Below are positions 36,191 through 48,609 of a DNA stretch of 64,000 nt, piece after piece (the stretch's first letter is position 1; each line of letters starts with the position of its first letter). Made by a program: the position numbers and the translations under genes. The stretch is taken from the NCBI GenBank assembly GCA_035079385.1, contig JAVHKY010000028.1, positions 3,410,001 to 3,474,000 on the forward strand, read 5' to 3'. This DNA comes from Aspidiotus rigidus (taxonomy: Eukaryota > Arthropoda > Insecta > Hemiptera > Diaspididae). The notes under the pieces were generated by a model. The model did not search any database and was not told the origin of the DNA. It saw nothing but the letters and a program-made list of their open reading frames with translations.

Positions 36191-39100
36191 TGAAACTTCT
36201 GAATTATTTGTTCGATCATTGGTGATTTGAGCAGGTTGCAATGAAATCATTCGCTCGATTGATCGGTACATGTTAGTAAAAATCCTTCACATGAAGAGAT
36301 GAAAGCTGTCGTCCTCAAGAACTTTTCGGACGATTTCAAGTTCCAGAAAATTTGAGGATATCTTTTAGTTACCTAACTTATGGTACACTTTACTTTCAGG
36401 AAAAAAGGAAAAAATCCGACCTTTTTTCATCAATTGAAGAATGAGAAGGCATTTATAATAGGTACAGCTTATGATACAGTCTTCTGTTTCTATTCTTGAG
36501 GGTATCCAAGCTTGTTTCTTCATGATTGATGCAGACCGTACTCAATTCATACAAAATCGCAGAGGTAACGATTCTAATAATTCTCGATAAAATTTAGACA
36601 GAAATATAGAAATCATTTTCAATTCTACATCGACGATGAATGTACGTCAAAATCCGTGAGATGTGAATCAACAATTCCATCGATGAATTTAAGACATTAA
36701 AAATCTTTATTAGGTACAGGAAAATAAAATAATAATTGATTAAAAAAAAAAAAACATAAAAGAGAAGAAAAATAAAAAATGTGAACAAAGAAAAAAACAC
36801 TAGACTTAAGACTATTCGTACAGAAAAAATTAAATGTAGTATTCAAACACATGACATATTATGTACAAAATGTAGCGGCGATTTCCAATGGTAAGATAAA
36901 TAATTATAAGAATAATTAAACGTAAAAATCAGAGGAATCGTATTACAAATACAACTTTCAGGTAATTACACGAAGACCATCCGGAGGTTTGGAAAAACAA
37001 AAAAAAATAATCAATAATACAGACGTAGGTACTTACAAAAAAAATATGCAGAAGCTAAGACGGTCTACAGCTTGTGTTACAACACAAAATTAAAAAAAAA
37101 TTGAAAGGCCGTTATGAGGAACAATTTTGAAAATTTAGTTATTATCAACAACGTACGTGGGTAAATAAGCTTATCATTGTAGTACTTGAAGGAAAAACTG
37201 AGTATTGAATGATGAACAAAATTATCAAAAAATTCACCAAGCTGTAGACACACAAGTATACATACACACAGAATAACGTACAAAAAGAGAAGAAAACTAA
37301 GTATTACAAACCAATCATGACTAGATTGTGTATATCGAAGAAATATAAAAACAAAAATTTGGAATCGTAATTATTCTCGAGAACGAAAACTTCAACCTTT
37401 TCTTCTCCTCTCGACTAGTTTATTTTCAATGTCTAAATCTTCGTCTTTAATTTTTTCGCTTATTATCGTAAAATTGAAATTTAAGAAGGAGCTTCGGATC
37501 CGGATTAAAACGTGAATTTTTGGGTAAAAATAGTGATCAGAAGTTTATTTTTGAGTCAAACTACAGTTTTACTTTTATCTCGAACTCTGGCAAGAAATAC
37601 AAATAAGAACCGTAGTTTTTGAGAGTTTTGAAAGAATCTGCTCTGTATTGATCCGAATCATGAAAAATCTGCTCCGTCAACATCACTACCAGAAATTAAA
37701 CTATAGAAACGTTTCTAGCCAAAAGGTGTTAATTTCAGTACCGCCACTTAGAGGTGATGATTAGTACTAAAAACCACTGCTACCAAGCGAAAAAATTCTT
37801 CTTTCTGGAGGACAAAATCGCGAATTGCATGCTTCAAGACATGATAAAAAAATCGGAAGGAAAAAGCAGGGAGTTTCTCAGGTCCATTCTATTACAAAAT
37901 AAATATGCAGGATTCCTCCGCATTGTACTGCGTTGGACGAACGATATGCGGTCTAATTGAACTATAACTAATTGATCAATGGGTAACTGTCACGAGACAA
38001 AATACAAGAGCGGAACAAAATTTTATGTGAGAATTGATAGCGACCTCAAAAAAGTTAAGAATGGAGATAACACCTTTTGAAAAGCAACGTTTCAGATTGA
38101 AGAGAAGGTAGAAAAGTTATTTGTGACCAAAATATTACACAGTATACCAATTACTTAACATTCAAAAAAATGATAGTACGTGGACAATAACCTAATGCAT
38201 ATTAGTGATAATAATAATTAATGATAATAATAGTAGAAAAAATATAACTTAAAGTACCTATTCAATACCAACAACAACAACGATAACACTGAGAGTGACT
38301 TACAAAAAAAAAAAAAAAAAAATCGTATAAATATTAATCTTGAACAATCAGCAATGCGTCACAGCAAACTCGAAAATTTACAAACCAACGAGAAGTACAG
38401 CATAATTGTGAAGTATTGACCCATATTTGGGTCACCTGGCACATAGCCTACACAAGTAGGATACTTGTTCTGAGGTAGGTTTATGATGAAAGTTCTTTCA
38501 AGTTACGAATGTAATGTACACCCCTTATATGAATGGCGAAGGAAGTACGTAAATGAGCTTTTTAAAACTCCTATTGCGCAGGTTAATGAGGAAAATCGTT
38601 CAAGATAATTAGGAAATTACAGAGTGGCAAAAAAAAAAAGTAGAGAGAGAGAAGGAACTTTTCAAACACGAAAAACCAGCTTCAGTCACAATAACTTCTC
38701 GGAAATGGAAATTAATTCCACAATGACTAACAAGTACAACGTTTAGAAGAACATCGGAGTGCGAACATGCGATTTCAAAAAAAAAAAAAAAAAAGATCAA
38801 AATTAAAGTGAAGTTTTCCGCGGTATAAATAACAAAGAACGAGGACGAAGGTGAGGGAGGAAGTTGAAAAAGTTAAATTGCAAAAAAGCTACTCGTATAA
38901 AAAAACAAACAAGAATAAATAAATAATGGTAGAGAAGAGAAATAAACACGAATGGGACTATGATGGGGAAGAACGACAAACGTCAACCATGAAAACGACA
39001 TAACGTTGAATTTCGCTCATTTGTCCTTTCTTTTAGCAAACGAAGAAAAATACGAATGCGGTGCCTCTTAATCATACCATCATCTTTTTCCACGTACACA

Positions 39101-40883
39101 CGAAACCCACCATATTATAGAGGGTACAACAGTAAAGTAAATATGCGATAAGTACGAGACAAAATGAAAATAATAAATGAGATTATTTATTCCTGTGAAT
39201 GGAAGGACGAAGGCAGGAGAAGAATTATTTTTGGAAAAGGAAAAAAATTATTGTATCGAGAACGAAAAACTTATTCGATAGGAACGTTCAAGTGAGAACC
39301 AAGTGACCCGATGGAATTCAAACTTTCGAGGAAGTATTTATGGTACGTATATTCATCGTCTGAAAAACGATCGAACTCATTTTCTTTTCATTTTCATTCT
39401 TCACTCTTCTTCTCCCGTCGAGTTAAGAGTAGAATGAAAAAAATTTGTACAAGAAAAATCTGGTAAAAAATGAGGGATTTTAAAAACAGGAAAGAAGTTT
39501 TTCGTGAATATATCAATCTGGAATTTAATATCTTTGATACGAAGGTTTTAAAAGTTCTCATTTCTCTGAAATAAAAAAAATTACGATACTTTCAATCAAA
39601 ATTGAATATCTTCGTGTAACTTACAATATTCGAGATATGAAAGAGCGCGGGTGAAATGAATAATTAAAACGTAAGTTAGGCTATCATATGAATCTATAGA
39701 TTTTGGAGTTGAATCGTTATAGTTTTGGGAAGCAAAATTTTTTCATAGAAATGTTCTCATATTGTTACAAACGCAACTCTAGTATTGGCTCAGAACATCA
39801 CCTCAAAATTACAGCTTGATCAATTTTGAATTTTTAATTGAGAGATGAAATACCTAGGCTCTATTCCTGGATCTTTTTAGAGGAATTTGTACCAATATAT
39901 TTTATACCTACAATTAAGATACCACAATTAAGTATATTTCTCACACTTTGTCCCTTCTTTACAAAAAACATGTATCTGTGTCTATCTCTACTCCGATCGT
40001 TATAACAGCCAGCTGCGAAATATGTACTCTCCTTCGGCGTCTTGAAAAACACTTCCTTTGTAAGCGCGATAAGGAAGGACCCAGCGGCAAATTGAGGCGC
40101 TCCATGTACAGCAATCACACTCGTGGTTCGTATTAGAGACGATCATCACTGAAACAAAATGTAATACACTCCAATTAGTTAAACTGTGTAAACAGGTCAA
40201 TGTAAGAACGCAGCTGATTTTCCAAGAAATTATAATTCATAGTTGGATACTGACGCAAGCCTCTCGTAGGTTTCATTCTTATAATTTGATAAAACTTATT
40301 GTGGGGAAAAATCCTTGAAGTATCTATGTTTAAGTTGTATGATTACTATCTTCTAAAAATATAGCGGAATCCAGAGTAAAACAAAAATCAAATCACCCAA
40401 AAAAAAAAAAAAAAAAGGAGAAGAAGAAGAAGCGGAATCCCATAAATTCGCAGTCAAACCGTCAAGACTTTGTAACAGGTAATGGTAAAACACTATAAAT
40501 GACAGATTTGAAGAACAAATTTAGATGGAAATACTTTTCATCACTCATATAATTCCATACAGAAGTGAACAGAATGTTAGCGGTGAACAAAACATGTCCA
40601 AAGAACTTCTAAGACGCCATACAAAAAACAGTCAACACTAATAACCAGTCAGTATTGGTCTTTTGAAAAACAAAAATAAATTCCAACAATAAAGAAGAGA
40701 AGAGAGTTGATTGATGATAATGGGCAGCCATGTTATGTAGAAGCAAGTCTGCAGCTGATGGCTGCATCTACATTCAAGTTCGGCGTTTTGTAGGAGTTTA
40801 TTTTATTTTATGTAACCGAGATGCGGCTACCGCGTCGGTTTACTGTCATACTGGGAGTAAGAGGCGAGTAAGAGTGATGCCGC
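36191..40883. other. AT-rich non-coding sequence
   Basis: This is the longest feature-poor stretch: A/T homopolymers (for example A runs near 38305, 38778 and 40398), AATAAT-type repeats around 38210-38240 and no supportable coding block. A segment at 40748-40797 (CAGCTGATGGCTGCA onwards) is repeated in direct orientation at 41513-41563. Confidence 0.5.
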
Positions 40884-41206
40884 GGGACTTGGAAATACTT
40901 TTGTACTTCTTGGACTTGTAAAATTTTTCATTTTCAATTCTCGGACTAGGAAATATTTTCAAGTGTTGGACTTGGAATTATTTTCCAATTGTTGGACTTT
41001 GAAATATTTTCATACTTGTTGGACTTGTAAAATTTTCCATTTTCAATTCTTGGACTTGGAAATATTTTCAACTGTCGGACTTTGAAATAAATTTCAACTG
41101 TTGGACTATGAATTATTTTCAAATTGTGGGACTTTGAAATATTTTCAATTCTTGGACTCGGAATTATTTTCGAATTCTGGGACTTCGAAATATTTTCATA
41201 AGTGGT
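40884..41206 (+). repeat. Minisatellite, unit about 26 bp
   Basis: GGACT recurs at about 40885, 40912, 40943, 40969, 40994, 41021, 41052, 41077, 41103, 41129, 41154 and 41180. The unit is roughly TTGGACTTTGAAATATTTTC plus 5-10 variable bases. Twelve diverged units are present; spacings range from 25 to 31. No protein is encoded. Confidence 0.9.
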
Positions 41207-41219
41207 GTTGTAAAATTTT

Positions 41220-41303
41220 TATCAACAAAATAACCGGTTTTTTACGGTTATTCAGAATAAAATAACCGGTTTAACCGATTAAAAACCGGAGCATGCCCAA
41301 CAC
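41220..41303. mobile_element. Right end of an AACCGGTT-iterated hAT-like element
   Basis: AACCGG/CCGGTT words occur in both orientations and the segment ends GCATGCCCAACACTA, which reversed is TAGTGTTGGGCATGC, a common hAT-type terminus. The left end was not found, and the minisatellite at 40884-41206 may have been part of this element. Confidence 0.5.
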
Positions 41304-41597
41304 TAGTCATTACCTATACTTATAGAGGCTTAATTGAAGAGCAGAAAACTGAAAAATTGAATGTATTGCAACAGCAATGCAGATGTCAGCTGGAGACTGA
41401 ATTCTAGAAAACATGGCTTTCCATCATATCCCCGTTCTTCAGTCTCTCAGTAATAGCTAGTGATGGGAGTTATAATGAGACTCCATCTTGTGCAGAATAG
41501 GATTAAGGTCTCCAGCTGATGGCTGCACTTATGTTCAAGTTCTGAATTTTCATGTAGGCCTACAATGACGTCATCAATGTACAAAACCCGGTATCAA

Positions 41598-42000
41598 AAA
41601 ATGGACATAATGCAGGGGTGGCATATTTTATCAAATCTTGCTGGAAGACAAATACTGACTTCAAATAAATTATCTCGATAATTTTGTGTGAGTTCTTGAA
41701 AAACTTTGTGGAATTGAATAAAAGTTGAGTATTTCTAGCACTATATTTCATTTTGAGCCTCTGATATTGTTTTTATAAAAAGTGCACATTTTATGAGGTA
41801 TTGATGAAATTTTCAAAATTTAATATTGAAGGTAAAAAAAAAAAAAAAAAAAAAAGGTTGTAATACTTGTACTTCAATCAATACTAACACATTTTGACAA
41901 GAACTTGAAGAAATTATCAAGATGAATTAATTTGAAGTCATTGTTTGTCCTCCAGCAAGATTTAATAAAATATGCAACCACATTATGTCCAAGGTTACAA
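41598..42000. repeat. Foldback element, arms about 110 bp
   Basis: The stretch 41602-41712 (TGGACATAATG, then ATATTTTATCAAATCTTGCT, GACTTCAAAT) is found inverted at 41882-41992 (AGCAAGATTTAATAAAATAT and CATTATGTCCA). The central 170 bases are single copy with an A run near 41834-41856. Small differences between the arms suggest a moderately old copy. Confidence 0.75.
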
Positions 42001-42006
42001 AAAATT

Positions 42007-42042
<36 letters not shown>

Positions 42043-42376
42043 ACAAAAAATGTGCTTGTTTTTTAGTTTAAAACTTTTTTTTTTTAAACATGTTGGAAAT
42101 TGATATTTTTCTTGAGACTTTGAAAAAGTGTTTTAAACATATTTAAATCGGCATTTCTATACAAATTTTGTATATTTTGTTGTTTTAAACATAAGGACCT
42201 AGCGGTTATTGCGGAGTTTCTCCAGGTTTTTTCCCTAGACACTCACGCTTTCTTGTGCGTGAGTACGCGTGACTTTAAATTCATGACGTGCCGTCCATAT
42301 TTAAAACGTTTTTTTCTCAAATTCCAATGTTTAAAACATGTTTAAAACAATTTTGTTCAAAACATCGTAACCCTGG
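42001..42376. repeat. GTTTTAAACA-iterated candidate MITE
   Basis: A T run (about 42010-42037) is followed by repeated TTTAAAC/GTTTAAA words at about 42066, 42132, 42183, 42330 and 42342. The right end reads CGTAACCCTG (42367-42376), complementary to CAAGGTTAC near 41993 except for small changes. This would fit a hAT-like element, but flanking octamers do not match. Confidence 0.4.
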
Positions 42377-42409
42377 ATAAGAGGAATGTTTGAACAAAGC
42401 TGTAACCAG

Positions 42410-42562
42410 TGTGCTGCAGCTGAGATATTGATATTCAGCTTCGGCTTTCGGCTTAAGCGTTCGACCTTAAAAAATATAGCGTCGGCTTTGGCTTGTGGTT
42501 GTTCAAAGAAAAGAATTCGGCCAGCTTTTCGTTTATTTTCAACTGGCTTTTGGCTTTTCGAT
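42410..42562. repeat. TTCGGCTT-iterated segment
   Basis: Words such as AGCTTCGGCTTTCGGCTT, GTCGGCTTTGGCTTG and GGCTTTTGGCTTTTCG crowd this stretch. It looks like one end of a further short-word element; neither terminus nor target duplication could be set. Confidence 0.4.
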
Positions 42563-45500
42563 CCATGGAAAAATTGGACACGATCAGGAGAAAAGGTTCT
42601 CTGTTAAAGGTACAAGAAGTCAACCATAAATTGAAGTTGAAATTGATGAAATAATGTTAAAACGCCATTGGCAGGTGCCAGAAAATGACGAACTATCCAA
42701 TAAAACATTAAAAAAAAATAAGTAAAAGTGAATCAACAAGAAAATTTGGGGCAATTCGCATCCAGTTAGTTTTTCAGTTTCAAGTTTTTCTTTTAATTTT
42801 TCAATTTGTTTTCCTCCATTTCTGATTACTACTTGAATTCGATTCCTGGTTTTGATTTGAGTGTTGAGTCTTTCAGTTCACTGAAGTGGTTTGTCGTGAT
42901 ATCGTCACTCGTCACTTTTTGAACTCCGGCAAAAAAAGAAAAAACTAAAGTCTGAAAAAGAGGTAAAACTGGTAAAAGACGCAGCTACCGCCAGTTTTTC
43001 CATATACAACATTTCGTCCAATTTCTCCACAATTTTCTGAGACTGTTGGAAACCCTCCAGAGGACCTCAAAAAACCTACAAATTCATTAATTTTCAACTA
43101 ATTAATGAAGTTTTTTTTCTCGCCTAGTGAAAATTTTGTCCTAAAAAAATTTTCGGATCCCCCTCCCCCATACGTCACTGGTTCTACCAAAATACTACAC
43201 CATGCTCTCGGCCCTGAATATTTCAGCGCTGCAGACCAAATAGTTTTCCTTGCCACCTCTGCCAGCTTCGCTAATAATTTTATTGATATTTTACATGTCT
43301 TTGGTAGATCTTTTAGTCGGCTGGCCTTCTATCTGTGAATCATCACAGAAATACTTTCCAAGTTTTTCTCAGAATTTTATTTCTGTAACAGCGTCTCGAA
43401 CCAACCACGCAGTTTTTTGGATGATAAACTCTCGATGATCGAAATAGTATGCCTGTCCCGATCTCTCCTTGATAAATGATGACTTTCTTCACACTTATAA
43501 AATGCGGATAACCAAGGAACGTGTGAAGTCACAAATCAATTTCCTGTCAAGAGCGAGAGTTTTGTAAGTCTCGAGATATTTCGAGACAACAAACGCGAGA
43601 GCCTACAAAAGCGGACAAATTAAAGATGCCGAGGGACAGCTGCGAGAAGTATACGAGTAAAAAAATAAGTTTTATACGCCAACTAAATTTACTACATAAA
43701 CTACGCTGAGTGACAGCCTTGTAGAAAATTTTCTTGCTCTTTCTTGTGCAGAGCGCGTGCGTACGCACTAACAAAATAACGTTGCCGTTTAGTATACACG
43801 AGGGGTTTAGATGAGTGCATTTCAGAATTCATTAAAACTTTCATCATTACTATGACGTAAGCCTATTTTATTCCACCGTCTCCCGTCTATATTAGCCCTT
43901 ATCTCTTATCACACCAAACTCGTACTGTATATTATGGAATTCCCTTTACGCTGTTGCTTTTTTAAGGTTTCGAAACATCTAACGACAAAAATACAAAATG
44001 CAACGCCCTTTCTCAATGCTATACACGCCACATCCTAAATACTAATTTTGTTTCAACTTCTTACCTCGTTTACCCACGAGAATTAATTTTTTTTTTTTTT
44101 TTCCCTCGACTCGAGGAAATTTTCATCTTCTTTAATAGACGACTATACGATAAAATAAGCTGATTAGTGAACTTTTTACGCGTGTATGTGTGCGTGTCGA
44201 AGATAAAGGAAGAAGAGAAAGTAGTAAGAGTGAAGGATCGAACATTTTATTGGCGCGTTATGCGGTTAAAATTTATCAAACTAGATTAGTTTCGAGACTT
44301 TTAACACAGAATTACATTGTGAAGTTTTTTCTTCTTTTATAAGTACTTCAGGTCTTTTCGCGCTCACCTTTTTTGTCTTTTAAATACCTATTGTTCGAGA
44401 AAGAGTTTTAGTACCTATTTTTATCACAAGGTAGTTGGAGAACAGGGCAAAAAGAGGCGGTACCGATACAGAGTGGGAGGAGAGAGGTGAAATCAAATAC
44501 TGACAAGTCAGATAGAAAGAGAGGGAGTCAGGAACTCGATGGATAGAGAGTGAGAGTCAGCCACTTACACGACTAAAATATCACGTAATCAAATGCATTC
44601 TCATCAACACAGAGGATTATTTTCTAGTATAATCTTCAGTTTCGTACTGAATCTTACAATTTTACTGAAGAAACGATTACTTCAATTTATTGTGTAAAGT
44701 TGAGGAAAATATTCAGAGAATTTCTACTAAGTAAAACATTATTTTAAGGACCTAAAAGGGAAGAGTTACGTTGTGTGGATCGTGAACTATTTTGTATGAT
44801 AATCTCTAGACTTAGCACTCCATCAATTTCGAAAAGCAATATGCTTAACCGAAAGAGCGTGAGGAACACTCAAAAGAAACCGTATAGAAGAATTATTTTC
44901 GATCAAAAGATTCTAGTTTCCACTGCTACATAGCAAAAGCGGTCAGTAAATTAACTCGACGGCCTCTTTTTGAAAACCATGAATAAATTTCAATAAAGGA
45001 GAACGAAAAAGATATTAATTCGACGCCTATATTCGAGACGGGAACAATCATAATTTTCTTTTTTCGAAAATTTACACGTATTTACTCGGTTAACTATGTC
45101 GGATATCGCAAGAAAGAAAGCGGAGAGAGAGCGAGAGTGTACAGAATATTCTTCGTTATTAAGGAAGTGTTCTGGTTAAGTTGAGTGTAAAGAACACGGT
45201 TTAGCTATAAAATTGTTTCCAGCCGATTAAGTAACTCGTCTCGAAAAAGCTCGAGTGTGTGTGTTTGCCGCGCCTGTATTAGTATTCTAGTATCCGTCTA
45301 TCTTCGCTGTATTTTGACGATAACCCTTTTTTTTTCCCCCAACTCCTTTTTCTCCTCGCCCTCGTTGCCTGCGGCGTTGCGTGGACGCAAGAAGAATGTA
45401 ATCTGTGCAAACCTTTAACCGAAACCTGTGAACGAGAATTGAAATCATAAAAAGAAAAAAAGGATGAGTGGGATGTAACGAGGGAGTGAAAAAAAAATAA

Positions 45501-46846
45501 TAAGAGGAGGATACGAGAAACTTTACCGATACTTCCTTTCTCTCTTTTTTTTTTACAGACCGGTAATTTTGTCCGATTTTATTTTACTCCTATCGTAATT
45601 TTCATCAGCTGAAAGTATTCCTTTATAGAAATCCTACTGAAGGCTAAAGTTCTTTATTTACGAACAACGCGGTCGAATGAATTGTCTAAGCGTTCGCCGT
45701 AAATATTGAACGTGCATTGCGGACCACGTGGGTGTGAATTCTAACACACGAATGATTTTTTTGAGAAAATCTCGCACAGGATTCAAAGTGCTCGCTTTTG
45801 GGGCTCGAAATGAAAGGTGATGATTGACAAGAATGATCGTCATCTTGAATTAAGATGATGATAAAACGAACTAGATGAGAAGAGTTCTGAAATTATATGA
45901 GACGAAATTTTGGTCAAGTTCGATTTTTTGAGTTGTAAGTAAGAAAGAAAAAACTGCGACGAAAACTATTTTGGTCTATATACGAGAATAGACCTAATGT
46001 ATTTATGAAGAAACAAGTCAAGTAAATATTCGAGAGGCAATGCAATAAATATAACTCTATATTTGATCAGGCTGATTTTTATGTCGCTCCGAAAATTCTC
46101 CAAAAATATAGACTCGATTCATTTCTATGCCAGTCGATTTATTTGTGCACCATCTTTCTCAAAAAATATAAAATAACATAAATTACGTTACGAGTCGCAA
46201 AAAGAACTTCCATATTTCCAGAATAATGGAATGTTTATTTTTTAATCTAGATCCTCGTTAGGCCGGTGAATTTTTCCAAAACAGAATAGGTGAATACAAA
46301 TACCAGACATTTTCAATAGAAAAACACGAAAATATTTCGAGGGGAACATTTTACGTCAATAAAAGCCGTGTTTTTACATCGCCGTAAGATTTCTCTCGCA
46401 AAACTTACGACTGAATCAAAAATAAATACAATCGAATTACGAGAAAGACCCTCTCAAAATATTTCCGAAGGGAAAACTTTCGGAAATTTATGTAATTTTC
46501 TTTTTAATGAAAAATACATTTTTCCTGTCCTGAATTCGAGTTTCGACTACATGTATATGAAATTAGTACCAGACAAGGTAAATTATGGTTGATAAATTTT
46601 TTATGGTAATTTCAATTTTGAAACTTTTCCTCGCAATAATTTATCGATTCAGAAAATTGACTTTGCTAGGAGGGCAAAAATTATTATCAAGCCTCTATTG
46701 CCAGCACACGATATTTAGAATCAATTTTGAACTACCCTGGGTTTCTTTATCCACAACAAGTGTTACGGGAACTTGCAGACGTACCGCAACCTTAACAGCC
46801 CCCAAAAGAAATGAAGAACCACATTTCGAAAGGTCTTACCCCCAAA
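42563..46846. other. AT-rich non-coding sequence
   Basis: No gene or element is supported. Frames at 43105-43338, 46368-46592 and 46585-46911 have no domain; the last runs into the Merlin-type terminal repeat. Confidence 0.45.
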
Positions 46847-47543
46847 GGTGCTATTCCAAAATGCGGTCTACCCAACACATACGTAATAATGCAGTCTACC
46901 TGAGTGAATAAAGCAGTCTACCTGTCATTCAATTCTTCACAATGCTAGGAGGACAACGTGCCACCTTGTTCGAAGTGTGGTGGAGAAATAGTGACATCTA
47001 GGAAAGGTGATCGGGGCGGTGCATTTCGGCCTGTCGTACGGTGTCGTAAAAAGAGATGCCAAACAACTCGTTCAATAAGAACAAATAATAATTCCTTCGG
47101 GCAAATTGTAAGCTGAAGTTGACCCAAATCTTAGAACTGGCTCAATTTTTTGTGATGGACTTTCCAATCGCAACAACGGAAACTCCGACCGATAAGTCAC
47201 ACAGCACGATTGTCGACTGGTTCAATATGTGTCGGGAGGTGTGTTCTGCCGAAGTGCGTGCTCGTCCTCCGATGGTTGGGACACATCTTGATCCCATCCA
47301 AAAAGATAAAGCGCGTTTTGCGGGAAGGCGGAAGTACCGTCGGGATCGGATGTTAGAGGGTGGGGCTGAAACAGGGATCTGATGGTCGCTATTTTACGGT
47401 TCAAAGACGAGACCGGACTACATCCTAATTTACTGATGCAGTTTGAGGTAGACCGCATATTAAACTCTTTCAGTCAGGTAGAGCGCATACTGGAATGATA
47501 TTTGATTGTAAATATCAGGTAGACCGCATATTGGAATAGCACC
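46847..47543 (+). mobile_element. Merlin-type DNA transposon relic
   Basis: The element is 697 bp. Its 26-bp inverted ends (46847-46872 and 47518-47543) match at 25 positions and begin GGTGCTATTCCAA. Inside each end the word GCGGTCTACCTG is repeated: at about 46862, 46890 and 46913 on the left, and inverted at about 47446, 47475 and 47516 on the right. Flanks are CCCCCAAA on the left and a longer C run followed by As on the right, consistent with an expanded 8-9-bp duplication. It encloses an ISXO2-like transposase fragment. Confidence 0.85.
46955..47435 (+). pseudogene. ISXO2-like (Merlin/IS1016) transposase fragment
   Basis: The frame starting near 46957 gives a zinc ribbon, PPCSKCGGEIVTS ... 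VVRCRKKRCQTTRSIRT, then breaks at about 47112. The next frame (47113-47382) continues KLTQILELAQFFVMDFPI, STIVDWFNMCREVC, then RFAGRRKYRRDRMLEGG, matching the HTH and the start of the DDE region of ISXO2-like transposases, where the last block follows the first catalytic acid (usually DESKFGKRKY). Here that Asp-Glu context is altered to KARFAG, and later catalytic residues are absent. The protein is broken and shorter than a full Merlin transposase (about 270-300 residues). Confidence 0.8.
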
Positions 47544-47900
47544 CCCCCCCCCAAAAAAAAAAAATACAAAAATCGAGATTGTGGCGCAACCTAGTGTAAA
47601 AAGAAGTTTCCTACAACCCTGTCTAGTCCAAAATTTATATTATCAGTAAGTATGTTCTAAGCATGTTAAAAATGAAAAATATAATAAAGTTGAAGTGTCA
47701 GTGGCAAACATTTTTCTCGGTTCACCAAACATCTTCAATCTTATTTACCAAATAAATAAAGATCGTGTTTCATGTCTAATAGGAAATGACCTGATTTATA
47801 TTGTAAGGCCACGTCTGCTTTGTGATAAAATCATGACCTAGCATGCGAATTTTTCTCAAAGATACGAATAAAAGTGTATACCTACTAAACAAATTATAGA
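47544..47900. other. Non-coding sequence
   Basis: It begins with C and A runs next to the Merlin relic. Nothing further is recognised. Confidence 0.35.
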
Positions 47901-48375
47901 TTACACAGATGAGGGGAGACGGATTGAACTCTCAAATTTTAGAATCAGATTCGGGGTTGGTGACGTCACCACCTGATGACATCATAGTTGAAGATGGCCT
48001 CAGGGTCACGGCTGATGACGTCGAGGCACGGATGAGGAGAGGTGGATTGAACTTTTAGGTTCGAGGTTGGTGACGTTCACCAGCAGATGACGTTATAGTT
48101 GAAGGGACCTCAGGATCATGGTTGATGACGTCATAGTCGAAAAGGTCTGGGGGTCACAGCTGATGACGTCATAGTTTATCATGAAGGAAATGAAAGGATA
48201 CAGTATACAGGATTATCGAGACCTAGACCTAGTAGAAAGCTAGTATACATTGCATAGAACAAATGTGTTCAAGGGGAAGCTTAGACCTGAACAAAGCTAG
48301 TAAGACGGAGGCTGAAACCTAGTATAAGCTTAGTATGAAGAGCATAGAATACAACACAAGTGGTCTGCTGTACAG
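47901..48375. repeat. TGACGTCA / CTAGTATA-rich repeat, copy 1
   Basis: TGACGTCA-like octamers occur at about 47960, 48015, 48125 and 48162, separated by roughly 40-60 bases and similar phrases (GGTTGGTGACGT, ATAGTTGAAG, CTCAGGGTCACGGCTGATGA). Then CTAGTATA/CTTAGTAT words take over at 48220-48345. The same pair of motifs, in the same order, appears at 59030-60070. It resembles a CRE palindrome array in sequence, but a regulatory role is not implied. Confidence 0.6.
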
Positions 48376-48609
48376 AATGAAGAGATCTGCACGCAAAAGC
48401 ACGCAAATTTTTCGGAATTAGTCTAAGGATCGAGAAGTACTTGAGTTATTTTTTCCAAGCCCCAAGGTCATCTGCGAAAGCGCACGCGCACACAGATCTT
48501 GGAATTAGGGTAGAAGTCAAAGCAAAGACATGGACATGTCAAAATGGAGATAGTATTTTTGAAAAAGGGATCTTCAAGTATTTACGCTCCCAATGAAGTA
48601 TCGTGACCG
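48376..48609. repeat. GCACGC / AAGGTCATCTGC patch
   Basis: CACGCAAAAGCACGCAAATTT and AAGGTCATCTGCGAAAGCGCACGCGCACAC resemble diverged forms of the GTGCGTCCGTGCAAATGACC phrase at 52290-52500 read partly in reverse. Confidence 0.35.

Noticed and set aside
47901..48200. Functional CREB-responsive enhancer
   Set aside because: The TGACGTCA words lie in repeated phrases and there is no nearby gene to regulate, so repeat origin is simpler.
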